A stretch of 64,000 nt of DNA, from contig DGTD01000040.1 in assembly GCA_002396385.1 (NCBI GenBank), positions 25,802 through 89,801 of the forward strand. The letters are read 5' to 3'. The stretch comes from Bacteroidales bacterium UBA4345. Lineage in GTDB: Bacteria; Bacteroidota; Bacteroidia; Bacteroidales; Paludibacteraceae. Numbering within the stretch: the stretch's first letter is position 1; every line of letters starts with the position of its first letter. The notes under the pieces are model-generated. The model had not been told where the DNA came from. It worked only from the letters and a program-made list of their open reading frames with translations, and did no database searches. Both the position numbers and the translations under genes were made by a program. This document shows, piece after piece, positions 45,017 through 55,400 of the stretch.

Positions 45017-45049
45017 AAGGAGTTGTGCAAGCTGCGCAACTCCTTTTTT
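45017..45049 (+). terminator. Intrinsic terminator
   Basis: AAGGAGTTGTGC pairs with GCGCAACTCCTT (one G-T) around an AAGCT loop and is followed by TTTTTT. It starts 62 nt after the stop of the DUF4353 gene. From here to 45188 the sequence is AT-rich with nothing recognisable. Confidence 0.85.
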
Positions 45050-45188
45050 ATGGGGGTATATGTAGTTGTGCACTTGAAGAGGATAAAATAGGGAATTTGA
45101 TTTTAATTAGTTATATGGGACTTCTGTAAATTAAAGTTTTGATAATTAATATATTATGCGTATATTTATAGTGTAAAGTCAACAAAAT

Positions 45189-46221
45189 ATGCAGAAATAT
45201 CATCAAAACACCCCAAAATCGTTTTTTGAAGAACAATACACCATAAATGAACTGTCAAAAATGTGCAATCCGTTGGAGATGTTGTCTTAATGTCTGGAAT
45301 TCGAGATGTACAGGGAAAAACTGGAGTCGGTTCTTGCCAAAGAGGACAGACGTTCGAATGCAGGTCGCCGTCCCTTCGACCCAGTTTTGATGATAAAGGT
45401 CATGTTCATACAAAGGATGTACTGCCTAAGCGACGAACAGGCAGTGTACCAGATAAAGGACCGTACAAGTTTTCGCCAGTTCTTAGGCATAAGCTGTTAT
45501 GAGGATGTTCCCGACGAAAAGACGATTTGGAAATACCGTGAACTGTTTGCCCAAAAAGGCACGTTTGATGAGCTCTTCAACATATTCCTCTTACATCTGC
45601 AGGAGTTGGGAATAAAAATGAACGAAGGCAAAATGATAGATGCCAGTTTTGTTGTTGCCCCCAGGCAACGCAACACAAAGATAAAAGAAGGCAAGGGTGC
45701 AGAACTTTGGAAGGACCAACCGCACAAGAAATGCCAAAAGGACATAGATGCACGTTGGGTAAAGAAACGGGGCGAACGCTTTTATGGGTACAAGGACCAT
45801 GTGAAAGTGGACAAAAATAATTACGGGCTATGCAGTGACAAGTGCAAATGTGCATGACTCCAAAGAGGCAGCAGGACTCATTACAGAAGAAGACAAGGGT
45901 CAGGAAGTCTGGCTTGATGCCGGCTATACAGGTTTGGAAGGTGCTCTGACGGCCAAAGGAGTAAAGCCCATTATATGTGAAAAAGGCTTTAGGAATCATC
46001 CTCTAACAGACAGCCAAAAGCTGAGTAACAAACAAAAGTCAACAGTACGCAGCCGAGTGGAGCATGTGTTTGGCTTTATGGAGCAGTCAATGCGTGGCTT
46101 GATCTTTAGGTGTATTGGCATCGTCAGGGCAAAGGCAAACATCGCCTTTACAAACATGGTTTATAACATATGCAGATACTCGCAGATTCTGAGATACAAC
46201 TCAGAATGGATAACTGCGTAA
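45189..46221 (+). pseudogene. Degenerate IS5-family transposase
   Basis: The frame starts MQKYHQNTPKSFF at 45189, meets an in-frame TAA at codon 34 (45288-45290), and resumes as CLEFEMYREKLESVL. It runs through SNAGRRPFDPVLMIKVMF and MIDASFV (first Asp) to about 45820. A +1 frameshift near 45820 moves it into the frame reading TGYAVTSANVHDS, LDAGYTG (second Asp) and RSRVEHVFG (Glu), ending at 46221. All three DDE residues survive, but the stop and the frameshift make the gene inactive. The shift is +1, not the -1 used for programmed frameshifting in some IS families. Terminal inverted repeats could not be identified. Confidence 0.85.
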
Positions 46222-46285
46222 ATGTACCCTCGTGGTTTATGTTGTACAATATAAAAAATGGGGGGGTAATTTGGACTAATTACTT

Positions 46286-46293
46286 TACTTTTG
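46286..46293 (+). promoter_or_regulatory. Promoter -7 box TACTTTTG inside an inverted repeat
   Basis: TACTTTTG matches TAnnTTTG. It sits between AATTACT (46278-46284) and AGTAATT (46300-46306), a perfect 7-bp inverted repeat. No TTTG lies at 19-20 nt upstream. It would start a transcript carrying the structured leader at 46303-46372. Confidence 0.5.
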
Positions 46294-46302
46294 CATCATA
46301 GT

Positions 46303-46372
46303 AATTGTTTGGGCTGTAAAACGTGACCTCTACAGCCTAGACAATTCGATAAAGTGAATTTATAGAGGTCAC
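46303..46372 (+). promoter_or_regulatory. Structured leader, possible H-type pseudoknot
   Basis: Stem 1: AATTGTTTGGGCTGTA (46303-46318) pairs over all 16 positions (two G-U) with TACAGCCTAGACAATT (46331-46346). Its 12-nt loop contains GTGACCTC (46323-46330), which is perfectly complementary to GAGGTCAC (46365-46372) downstream, extendable to 10 bp. The pairing order is that of a pseudoknot. It ends 25 nt before the start codon at 46398. It could be a regulatory RNA, or nested inverted repeats of a small mobile-element remnant. Confidence 0.5.
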
Positions 46373-46397
46373 CTTATATTTGTTCTGCTCTAAATTT

Positions 46398-46994
46398 ATG
46401 AAAACGGCAGATTTTAAGTTTCCAGGTAAAAAGTTGTATATGTATATTGTAGGAATATCGATAATAGGCGTTCCTCTTCTCTTTTATAGCTTTTTTGTTG
46501 TTCTTCCCTCTCTTTATGTTAGGTATGGGTTGGAGTTGCCCTTCTTCATTTCTTTGCTTATGGTGTTTTTAATGAACGATCCTTATATTTCTGAGATGAT
46601 TCAGTTTGGGGTTATTTTTTGGAAATTCAAGGGTAGTAGCCTTCTTTTAGAGGATAAGAAAGTGACTTTTAAGAAAGATGGCTTATGCAGGGAGTTTCTT
46701 TTAGACGATATTGAAAGAATAGAGATATATCAAAGCTATTTGAACCTTTCTTTTTTAGGAAGTCTGTTTAAAATCCATCTGAAAGATGCTGGGGATTGTG
46801 TCTATATTTATGAAGCGTATGACTCGGATTATGATTTGAGAACTGTACTATGTGACGGTGAGGGGGAATGGGTTTCCGTAGATCCGAGGTCCTACTCTTA
46901 TTACGATTCGTCAAACGGTTCGTGTGGAGAAGAATTGGTGGTGGTGCATAAATTATCATTCTTGCCATTTGTAATCCCTTACCTGAATAAATAA
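46398..46994 (+). CDS. Hypothetical membrane protein with PH-like C-terminal part
   Basis: A 198-aa protein, family not recognised. Two hydrophobic segments (about 18-40, YIVGISIIGVPLLFYSFFVV; about 48-62, LPFFISLLMVFLM) are followed by a soluble beta-rich part in which LLLEDKKVTFKKDGLCREF and LLDDIERIEIY resemble bacterial PH-like (YcxB/bPH) strands. The start MKTADFKF was preferred over a non-ATG start six codons upstream. Codon use is AT-rich compared with the housekeeping block, and the gene lies beside a dead transposase, so it may be acquired. Its leader is highly structured. Confidence 0.6.
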   Translation: MKTADFKFPGKKLYMYIVGISIIGVPLLFYSFFVVLPSLYVRYGLELPFFISLLMVFLMNDPYISEMIQFGVIFWKFKGSSLLLEDKKVTFKKDGLCREFLLDDIERIEIYQSYLNLSFLGSLFKIHLKDAGDCVYIYEAYDSDYDLRTVLCDGEGEWVSVDPRSYSYYDSSNGSCGEELVVVHKLSFLPFVIPYLNK

Positions 46995-47136
46995 ACATCT
47001 CTTTCAAGAATATATATTGTGTTGGAATCTGTGCCAAAATAATCAAGGAAAGATGTTAAAACTGCAAATGAACAAATACATAAATCCGTTTATATTGTTT
47101 GGAGTATTAATTTGAATATATAAGAAATTGTTAAAT

Positions 47137-48072
47137 ATGAAAGATTTGGAGAATGTGTTGAAAAACAAGGACTTGTTGTTGAAAGTAGAACATTTGGTAT
47201 GTGGACTGACTATCGATACCTCGCAGGAAGTCTTTAATGAATTAAACAGACTTACAGGAAACGACTGGTCAAGAGAACAATATGAAAACCAAATTTTTGA
47301 TTACCCAGATTTTAAGGATTTGGAAGAGGTGGTCTATGCGTTGTTCCATAACGGTGATTATCCAAACCGTAAGAGCGAGGATTGCGAAGCGTGGAATATA
47401 GAAGAGTCTGTGGACGATGACAAAAACGCATGTTCTTTTTTTATACGTTTGAAATATAAGAAGGACTGGGAAAAATGCAGTAGATATGAAGAAATTGATG
47501 TAAATAGACTGTATCAGGATTTGTTGGTCGCTTTCCCAACATGGAAAGAGGATGCGGATTCATGGGAAAAACTTTTTTTGTGTAAAAACAAAGAAGTTTA
47601 CGGGTTTGAAAAGGCCTTCTTTATTCGGAATGTATATGATCAAAAGTTCTTGTCGTGCACCCTTACGAACATGACAGAAGAGGAAAAAGATACGTTTGTA
47701 AGAATTCTCGGGAAATATTGCAATCATGTTCGGACAAGGGCAACGTACAAGTTGAAATTTATGTTTGATTGGGGAAGTGGTATTTGTGTATGGAGCGACA
47801 ATGATGCGGCAAGGACAAAGTTTAATGATTATCCTATTGAAACAGATAAATTGCCTATATCCAACGGATTAAAAGAGACTTTGGACGATTTAATCAATTT
47901 ATATGATACGTGCTTGAATCGAGAGGATCCAAATGGTGATTTAATGTGGAATAAAAATCAGATAGAGGAGTTTTTGAAAATGGCCCGAAATGCGTATGTT
48001 AAATTGTGCAAAGAATTAGGATCAAAGTATGAGATAGAACTAATTCTGGATGATTTTGATACTGATTTATAA
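47137..48072 (+). CDS. Hypothetical acidic protein
   Basis: A 311-aa soluble protein, family not recognised. It has no signal peptide and is rich in Asp, Glu, Lys and Trp (DWGSGICVWSDND, PTWKEDADSWEKLF). The C-terminal part looks helical (IEEFLKMARNAYVKLCKELG). It resembles the composition of immunity or immunity-like proteins of polymorphic toxin loci, but no motif proves this and no toxin is adjacent. The start at 47137 (MKDLENVL) was chosen over an ATG-less start three codons earlier. It lies in the AT-rich accessory patch. Confidence 0.6.
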   Translation: MKDLENVLKNKDLLLKVEHLVCGLTIDTSQEVFNELNRLTGNDWSREQYENQIFDYPDFKDLEEVVYALFHNGDYPNRKSEDCEAWNIEESVDDDKNACSFFIRLKYKKDWEKCSRYEEIDVNRLYQDLLVAFPTWKEDADSWEKLFLCKNKEVYGFEKAFFIRNVYDQKFLSCTLTNMTEEEKDTFVRILGKYCNHVRTRATYKLKFMFDWGSGICVWSDNDAARTKFNDYPIETDKLPISNGLKETLDDLINLYDTCLNREDPNGDLMWNKNQIEEFLKMARNAYVKLCKELGSKYEIELILDDFDTDL

Positions 48073-48111
48073 ATAAAATATCGCTCTTTTAAACTTAAAC
48101 AATTCCTAAGT

Positions 48112-48762
48112 ATGAGAAAAAAGATAATGTTAGTTGTTCTAATGGGTTTGGGGCTTTCATTTGAAGGATTTTCCCAAAATCAAAAACACGAGGCTGTAGA
48201 TTTAGGACTTAGTGTGAAGTGGGCAAAATGTAACGTGGGTGCTAACACTCCAGAAGAATATGGTGATTATTTTGCTCGTGGAGAAACAACGACAAAGGAT
48301 ACTTATACGGATGACAACAATGTGTGGAAAAAGTTATCTGCTGATTATTTGTTAAAAGACTTTGATAAAGAAAAATTTCTTTCAAAGGGGGCTTTGGACA
48401 GCAATGGGAACCTTACCGCAAAATATGATGCTGCATGTGTGAATTGGGGCGGTTCTTGGCGTCTTCCTACTATTGATGAAATGATGGAACTTAGGGAAAA
48501 ATGTACGTGGAAGTGGACTACATTGAACGGTGTGAATGGCTATGAAGTTACTGGCCCAAATAACAATTCAATTTTCATTCCGGCTGCCGGAATACGAGTA
48601 GGCTCTGAACTAAACTATTCTGGCACAATGGGCACATATTGGACTTCTTCAACTTTTGATGACTTCATCTTTGGCGTCTTTTTTTATATAGAACCAACAT
48701 ATTACTATTGGAGTAACACAGACAGATCCGATGGCTTTTCAGTCCGTGCTGTCACTGAGTAG
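48112..48762 (+). CDS. Secreted FISUMP/DUF1566-like protein
   Basis: A 216-aa exported protein with a signal peptide (MRKKIMLVVLMGLGLSFEGFSQ). The sequence AVDLGLSVKWAKCNVGA followed by PEEYGDYFARGET, WGGSWRLPTIDEMMEL and YWTSSTFDD is the hallmark of the C-type-lectin-like FISUMP/DUF1566 proteins abundant in gut Bacteroidota. These are surface or periplasmic proteins without a proven activity. No sorting domain or lipobox. It is the last gene of the AT-rich patch. Confidence 0.65.
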   Translation: MRKKIMLVVLMGLGLSFEGFSQNQKHEAVDLGLSVKWAKCNVGANTPEEYGDYFARGETTTKDTYTDDNNVWKKLSADYLLKDFDKEKFLSKGALDSNGNLTAKYDAACVNWGGSWRLPTIDEMMELREKCTWKWTTLNGVNGYEVTGPNNNSIFIPAAGIRVGSELNYSGTMGTYWTSSTFDDFIFGVFFYIEPTYYYWSNTDRSDGFSVRAVTE

Positions 48763-49019
48763 AAGATTGAGAGTCTGGCACAAAATACAAAGTAGGAGTT
48801 GGCACAAAACTGGTATAGGAAGAACAACGCTCGTAAAATTGAGAAGGGTGACGGGGGCGCTATGGGACATTACTTCACATCGTATCAGGTTTTGTTTCTG
48901 ACATCACCTTGGTTGTAAAGGACGACGAACTGGAAAGATAACTACATGCTGCTAAACTGGTGGTTAGGGAACATGCTCCGAAGAAATTATTTGTTAATCG
49001 CCCGCTATTGTCTAGGCAA
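48763..49019. other. Intergenic stretch, possible gene debris
   Basis: 257 nt between the convergent FISUMP and DUF3806 genes. Short open pieces in two plus-strand frames (for example WYRKNNARKIEKGDGGAMGH and VVREHAPKKLFVNRPLL) hint at eroded coding sequence, but none has a start or a recognisable family. Confidence 0.3.
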
Positions 49020-49733
49020 TCAGTGATAATGTTTCTCGTACCAAATCTTGAAACCGGGAATATCGACGATTCCGTTTTTCGAGTAGCTGTAGCTGTTAAA
49101 CAGCAAAGCTTTCAACGATTCGGGAATGCCGTCGCCTTTGCTGTAGTCTGTCAGCCCGTTCGCCCTGTAAAAGTTCACATACTCGTCTATTATAGGTTGG
49201 TGCTGCATCTCAAACTCAAACCATGCGCGTTCGGCCGCCCAAAGGTCGTAGTAGTTTTCGTCGGCGTCTTCCGGAAATTCGTCCTCGCCTGCATAGTAAC
49301 GGCATTTGTCCGACAGTTCGTCGTATAGTATTTCGTGTAACTGGTCGCTGCTTTGGCCTAACAGGAATTCTATGTCAACAGTTTCTCCGCGTTCAATCCT
49401 TTTCGATATCATAGTGACAGGGAAGAACAATATGGAGCTGTCTTTGTAGCGTAGGGCATAGTCGGTCCCTTTGTCGTCGGTCACTTTTACCCAATGTGTG
49501 CCGAGCAACTCGTTCAGCAGTTCACCAAGGCAGTAGCCTAGTGTTTGCAGTTCTGCTGTCTCATGCTTTTGGTAGTAGCCTTCCTTCAGAATGCCTTGAA
49601 GTAGGTAGAGCTTCCCTTCAAACGTATCGTATTGGTCTTGTACGTCATCTTTCAGGTGACCTTTTACCCATTCGTTTCTTTCCGCTATGACTTTTAGGTC
49701 TTGTGCGTCTAGTTCGTTTATTTGTTGCTCCAT
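49020..49733 (-). CDS. DUF3806 domain protein
   Basis: A 237-aa soluble cytosolic protein. Residues about 65-130 (TLGYCLGELLNELLGTHWVKV then DDKGTDYALRYKDSSILFFP and SKRIERGE; each quoted in part) fit DUF3806, a short domain with a GxxLGexL helix, a Trp and a FP...xKR segment. Function of the domain is unknown. The C-terminal third is rich in aromatic residues (WAAERAWFEFEMQHQPIIDEY). It follows the terminator of the type-B T9SS gene on the same strand. Confidence 0.65.
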   Translation of the reverse strand: MEQQINELDAQDLKVIAERNEWVKGHLKDDVQDQYDTFEGKLYLLQGILKEGYYQKHETAELQTLGYCLGELLNELLGTHWVKVTDDKGTDYALRYKDSSILFFPVTMISKRIERGETVDIEFLLGQSSDQLHEILYDELSDKCRYYAGEDEFPEDADENYYDLWAAERAWFEFEMQHQPIIDEYVNFYRANGLTDYSKGDGIPESLKALLFNSYSYSKNGIVDIPGFKIWYEKHYH

Positions 49734-49756
49734 TAGGTTGTTTTTTACAAAAATAT

Positions 49757-49791
49757 AAAAAAACGGGCATAGGGTGTGAATACCGAGCCGT
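49757..49791 (-). terminator. Possible terminator after the type-B T9SS gene
   Basis: On the minus strand ACGG-ctc-GGT pairs with ACC-ctatgc-CCGT and is followed by a run of T. It starts 23 nt after the stop at 49814. The stem is interrupted by an internal loop. Confidence 0.45.
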
Positions 49792-49813
49792 ATTGGAATT
49801 GTTTGAATGAATC

Positions 49814-51994
49814 CTACCTTATCAGAGTGAAATGACCATCTATCTGTAGATCGAGACTCTCTATATCTATAACATACCAGTAGTCGGAGGATGGACAGTC
49901 TTTGCCCTTATAAGTTCCGTCCCAGCTATTGCCTTCGTTGTCGTACCCTTTCTTTTGGAAGAGGAGTTTTCCTCTGCGGTCATAGATGTAAACAACAGCC
50001 CCGGGATACATCTCTATGTTGTCTATTCTCCAAACATCTTCAATCCCGTCGTTGTTAGGTGAGAAGTGAGTTCTCGGATTTATGTCCAGTAAAACCTCTA
50101 AATCGAGAATTGTCAGTGTGTCACAGCCTTTGTCTCTCTTCTGTGAGAACTCGTAAACGCCGCCTTCCGACAGTAATTGACCATTGTAAATAAAACCATT
50201 TGCTTTTGAAGCTATTGCCGATTTCTTTATAAAAACAGTGTCCGTCTCGCGTATGTCGACGTACACGGCCCTTTTTTGTTCTTTATGTATGCCATCGCGC
50301 ATCACAACCACATATTCTCCTGCATCGTCTGTTGTTGAACAGAAGATTGTCGGGGCCTTGACTGACGATGTGAAGTTGTTCGGTCCTGTCCATTCAAAGG
50401 TCGCATCTTCTGGTGCGTGCGTCACCTTCAGCTCGATGTCTTCGCCTTTGCAGTAGGGCCCAGTCGAGTAGGCGTCGATTTGCACTTCTAAGTCAAGAAT
50501 AATCAAGCTGTCGCACCCAGATTCTCTCTTGTGAGGGAACTCGTATATGCCATTTTGGCGGAGTTCCTTTCCTTCGAAAACAAATGCTTCATCGTCGGTT
50601 AGTTCGACCGACTTTTTGACTATGAAGGTGTCTTCTTGTGATACGACAACGTCGACGTTTTTTTCTTGGTCGTCGAAACCATCGTAATGCATGACCAGTT
50701 TGTATAGACCCGCTTCTTCATGTGTGGCGTCCGGTACGATAGGGTTCCTTTCTGAGGAGGTGAAGCCGTTCGGCCCAGTCCAAAGAAATTGGGCGTCTTC
50801 TGGAACGTGGTCAGCTATCAGACGAATGGTGTCGCCTTTACAGTAGGGCCCTGTGGAATGGACATCCATTTGTACTTCCAACATCAACTTATACATGTCC
50901 CAGCAACCTTCATCGTTCAAGGTCGGACTTTCGAAAATCTTGCTATGCCGCGTAATGTGTTTTCCGTCGTCGTAAAATCCGTATTCATTTAACGTAACTG
51001 ATCTTTTTTCAATGAACGTGTCCCTATCTGTTACTTTGACGTCAATGGTTTTTTCTGGTGTTTCCAAACCGTTGCTGAACATCACGAGTGTGTATTGACC
51101 CGCATCGTCGGGTTGGGCGTTAGGAATAATCGGACAGCGTTCGGTTGAAGTGAAACCATTTGGCCCTGTCCATAGAAAAGTCGCGTTTTTGGGTGGGTTC
51201 TGTACTATTAATCTGATGGTGTCTCCTTCGCAATATGGCCCCGTAGAATAGGCGTCTATAATGACGTCGCATTGGGTGGTAGCTGTTCCTCCTATCTTTT
51301 GGAAAATCATCGTTCCTTCACGTCCATTCCCTTTACAAACTCCATCTTCTTCAATTACCCCTAGATTGTTGATGAATATGAAATACCATTCGCCTTTTTT
51401 TGCGTTAGGTATATAGCAGGCCTCTGTAGAAAAATGTGAGGAACTGCAGTCTACGTATTTATGGTCGGGGTAGATGTCGTACTTACCTCTGAAGCAAGGG
51501 TCGTTAATGTCGCTAACCACAGGGCTTTCTGTATAGTCGCTATCGTCAGTCTCGCAACCGAACTCATTCATTTTGTCTAACAGCGTGTTCGTAAGATCTG
51601 TTTCGGTGTACCATAAAGAACTTGCTTGGCTTTTATGATAGTTTTCTATTGCTTCTCCTTTGTTTTTCCCTTCAAATGGGCCTATACATGAAAAATCGAG
51701 GTCTGAATGATTTGAGTGGCTGATTTTAATGCCTAAATCTCCTGGCTCGTCAATTTGTAGAATATACCATCCTCCTGTTATGTTATCGAACCTTTTGTAA
51801 CATGGTATGATGTTGACTTTATATGATAATTCTTGTGCTGGCGCAGGATAGGAAATGCCCCATTCGTTTTCTTCTGCACAAAAGGTGTTAACTTCTTCAG
51901 TGTTTAATTTTACAATTGCTTCTTGGGTATGTGCTTTTATGACGGTTAATAAAGTCAAGCAGACGTAAATAACATTAATTCTTAGAGACACCAT
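49814..51994 (-). CDS. Secreted Ig-like protein with type B (CHU_C) T9SS domain
   Basis: A 726-aa exported protein. The start MVSLRINVIYVCLTLLTVI gives a signal peptide; an upstream ATG does not. A unique N-terminal part (about 30-230) is followed by three similar Ig/PKD-like modules, each with YSTGPYC(E/K)GD...FLWTGPNGFTSSER and then DAG.Y.LVM. The end is a gliding-motility-associated C-terminal domain (HFSPNNDGIEDVWRI ... VYIYDRRGKLLFQKKG ... NSWDGTYKG), the type B T9SS signal. A surface adhesin-like role is likely. Unlike the larger type-B protein at 52496, no PorP/SprF gene is adjacent on this strand; the one at 59661 might serve both. Confidence 0.8.
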   Translation of the reverse strand: MVSLRINVIYVCLTLLTVIKAHTQEAIVKLNTEEVNTFCAEENEWGISYPAPAQELSYKVNIIPCYKRFDNITGGWYILQIDEPGDLGIKISHSNHSDLDFSCIGPFEGKNKGEAIENYHKSQASSLWYTETDLTNTLLDKMNEFGCETDDSDYTESPVVSDINDPCFRGKYDIYPDHKYVDCSSSHFSTEACYIPNAKKGEWYFIFINNLGVIEEDGVCKGNGREGTMIFQKIGGTATTQCDVIIDAYSTGPYCEGDTIRLIVQNPPKNATFLWTGPNGFTSTERCPIIPNAQPDDAGQYTLVMFSNGLETPEKTIDVKVTDRDTFIEKRSVTLNEYGFYDDGKHITRHSKIFESPTLNDEGCWDMYKLMLEVQMDVHSTGPYCKGDTIRLIADHVPEDAQFLWTGPNGFTSSERNPIVPDATHEEAGLYKLVMHYDGFDDQEKNVDVVVSQEDTFIVKKSVELTDDEAFVFEGKELRQNGIYEFPHKRESGCDSLIILDLEVQIDAYSTGPYCKGEDIELKVTHAPEDATFEWTGPNNFTSSVKAPTIFCSTTDDAGEYVVVMRDGIHKEQKRAVYVDIRETDTVFIKKSAIASKANGFIYNGQLLSEGGVYEFSQKRDKGCDTLTILDLEVLLDINPRTHFSPNNDGIEDVWRIDNIEMYPGAVVYIYDRRGKLLFQKKGYDNEGNSWDGTYKGKDCPSSDYWYVIDIESLDLQIDGHFTLIR

Positions 51995-52495
51995 AACTGT
52001 ATATTTATTAGGTATGACAACAACTTCCACCCCTGTTGGCGGTATATATCAAATTTAACAAAAAAATTATAATTATATGTACCTATACTGCAATTTTTAT
52101 AAAACCTATTATTTTGCCTACTTTTGTATTGATTCTTTTGTTACGCATATGGGAGGGTAACAAGAAAACGGCACTCCCTTTCCTGACTGGCTCATTCCTC
52201 TTTTTTTGATGAGTAATCTTTTTCTCCCGGGCCTTTTATAAATACAAAGGTTATAAAGCCGTTTTGAACATCTCGTCTTCCCTTAGTTGTTTTTGCTTTA
52301 AATAGGATTTTCAATGACATTTAAATTTGAAATAGTGGGTTTGTTATTTACTATTTTTTCCCGTCGTGTCGTTTTTTTTCTTTATTTTTTCTATTCTTTT
52401 TGAATATTTATTTGCATTTAATTCTATATTTCACTTTTTTTGCATTTGCTAGTTTGTGCTAGAATCTTAATCTGATACTTAATGACGTTTTATTT
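51995..52495. other. Divergent AT-rich intergenic region between two type-B T9SS genes
   Basis: About 500 nt. On the minus strand TAAATTTG (52050-52057) is a -7 candidate 55 nt before the 51994 start. On the plus strand TACTTTTG (52119-52126) is a -7 candidate 370 nt before the 52496 start, implying a long leader if used. An imperfect hairpin (GGCCTTTTATAA / TTATAAAGCC) lies at 52230-52260. Long T-rich runs occupy 52350-52450. No gene is visible. Confidence 0.4.
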
Positions 52496-55400
52496 ATGAT
52501 AACTAAGTGTATTGTTTCAGCCTATACGCGTATGCGTAGGGTTGCGGTACTGTTTGAATCGAGTTTTTGTAATTGTCTTGCAAAAGGCCTGTTATTAGTT
52601 TCTATTCTTTTGCTCCCGTTCTCGTCTAAAGCCGAGTTGACAGGAAAGAACTGGTACGGAGCAGATGCTTTTGTTATAGAGTCGCAGAATTCCTGCAATT
52701 CTGTATACAGCATTACTGTAACACCTCAGAACGACGGTCAGCTACAATTGTTCAAAGATGGAAAGGATGTCAACAGTTCGAATACTGTTTTTGCCAGCGA
52801 TATCCCTTCTACTATCTCTTGGCAATCGGGTAGTGCCGGCGACAATGCTGTGAAATTCGGTAATGCGGGTGGTACTGAATATGTGCTCTATTTCATTGAA
52901 GGTGCAGATAAAGATACTATCGCATATTCTAAGCCTGGTTACGATTTGCTTGGCGTTGGCGGTGTTGGCTACGAGTTCATGAATTTAACTACTGAACCTA
53001 CCTTCACCCCGACTTTCTGTAGCAATTCTGCCGCCTCGTTGCCTGAAAATGCAACTTTCCAGTGGCAGATGCTTAACAAAAAAACGGGTGCTTGGGAAGA
53101 TATTGATGGTGCTGTAAACAAAGATTATAGCCCGGAGGCTGGGTCGTTGGACGACTCCACCAAAGTGCGTGTCGTTATGTATAATGGAACGAACAAGATG
53201 GTGTCTTCGCCTGCTTTGGCTTTCTATAATTCGCCTGGTATTGGCGTGCATCTGGTGGGTACCGATCTCTTTGAAACAAAGCAGAAACCTACATACGAAC
53301 ACGAAATTGACTATGGAAAACAGTTTGTTGTTGAAGTTATGGCTCTCGGAGCCTCTAAACTTAATGATATCACTTTAAAGGCTCGCTCTGATAACGACGA
53401 GGTCTTCAAAGACTTGATGTCTATCACTGCTCCTGAATCTTCTTTCACTCTTAATCCTTCTCAAAACTTGGAGTATCTGGTGGAAGGAAAGGCCGTTGAT
53501 ATGCGACCTGGACATGAGGGTGAGGAGTTCATCGTTAAAGATACTTTCTTTGTCCGCGTTCGTTTCTCTTGGGATGAAGGTGCCGAGGTCGATACTTTGT
53601 TCTTCGATAACTTCGGTGTCTTTACTGCCGATAACGAGTATACTACTTCAAATAATCTGAAGTTTACCAATGAAATGACCGATACGGTCGGGGTGAAGAA
53701 CAAGATTGAGAATTATTGGGCTCCCGACTATTACAACTCTGTTAAGAACCACAAGTTCTCGTTGTTGAATCCGTTGGTAGGACCTTTCGACACGGACAAC
53801 TGTGGTGCCGATGGCTATAAGCACTATGCTTGTTGGAGCGATAATGGTACTTGCGATGGATACCGTATTGAAGACGGTTTCTATGCCGTGGTGCCTAACC
53901 CTGATTATAGTAACTGTGGCCAAACGAAAAAAGACTACTGGAATGGTTACGACCACACCGAGGAGGCTACTGGCGTTCTTGGCGGTATGCTTTTCGTGAA
54001 CTGTGCTGCCGATTCTAAGGAAACTATTCTTATTGAACGTGAAATCACCCTTTCGAATGAATGTGAGAATACGCGCTTGTTATTCTCGGCCTATGTGAAT
54101 AATGCAACTGCTGTCGCATCTAACAAGCCGGTCAACGTTCGTCTGAAAGTACTTGACCAGAAGGATAACGTTATCTATGAAACCCCTTCTGGTAATATCT
54201 ACCCTCGTTCTGTCAAAGGTGGTATGTGGGCGAACCTCTCGTTCATGTTTAGTGCCGTACAGGGTGGCCACTATAAGTTGCAGTTGGTTAACAACCAGCC
54301 TGGTGGTGCCGATAACTTCGGTAACGACCTGCTTTTCGACGATATCCTTATCATTGCAGCTTATCCGACTGTCAACGTCTATCGCGACCGCTTGAAGTCA
54401 AGCATGACGCCTATCGATACCTGTCGCGAGGTTGATGTCCCTCTCTTTGTCTTGAACAAGGACGATATTAAGAAGTACATTACCAACCCTAGTTACCTCT
54501 ACCAATATAGTAAAGACTCGGTCAACTGGGTTAATATAGGTGAGATTACCGATGCTGACTCGTTTGTTGTGAGTCTCAGCAAAAAGACTCCTCTTTTCTG
54601 GGATACCACTTATTTCCGTGGTATTGTAGCATCGAATGAAGATGTCATTACCCGCATTCTCGATGGCAAGTCGCCAGCTCTTACTTGCGACAGTGTGTAT
54701 GCGGTTTCTGAACCGTTCCGTGTAGTATTCGATTATGGAGGTCCTCTTGACCCTACTTACCGCGATACACTTTGTATTGGTGAAACGTTCAAGGTAACTG
54801 TTAGCGCGCATAACCGGCCTGTTTACCGTTGGGTTGACTCGCGCACGCTTGAAACTATCAATAACCAAGATTCGGTGTTCTCGTATGTGATTAGCGAGAA
54901 TGACCCTGTCGATACGCTCTTCTATTTTGTAACGGAGACGCGTTTGGGTTGTACCGATACTATGGAGGTATACGTGCACCGCCGCTCGTTCGTTGAGTTT
55001 ACTACTCCAGACAGCCTTGTGACATGTTTGTTCGATAATCCTGTAGAACTCACCAATGTGGTTCCAGCAGGTGCGACTTTTGAGTGGAAGTCGGGTGCTG
55101 ATTTCACTGAAAATACAGCCGTGCCTTCTGTAAAGTTGCCAGAAACACTCCCTCACATGGGGGTTATAACTGTAACGGGTTCCGATAAGGACTATTGTAG
55201 TACCACTAAGACATTCCCTTACAGCATTCATACTCCGATTAAAGTGACACTTTCAGCCGATAGGACAGACAGTATGTTCTGCTTGTCTTCTCCTGAATCG
55301 TTGTTCCAACTTACGGCGAATACCGTACAAGGTGTCCCTGTCACTTATTATTGGACCAAGAACGATATTCAGGTTGGCTTTACAAAGGCGCCTGTCAATA

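Noticed and set aside
45800..45850. Programmed frameshift in the IS5-family transposase
   Set aside because: The shift needed is +1, there is no typical slippery heptamer for it, and a second lesion (TAA at 45288) already breaks the gene.
47137..48762. Toxin-immunity or anti-phage system in the AT-rich patch
   Set aside because: No toxin, nuclease, reverse transcriptase, NTPase or restriction motif was seen; only composition suggested it.
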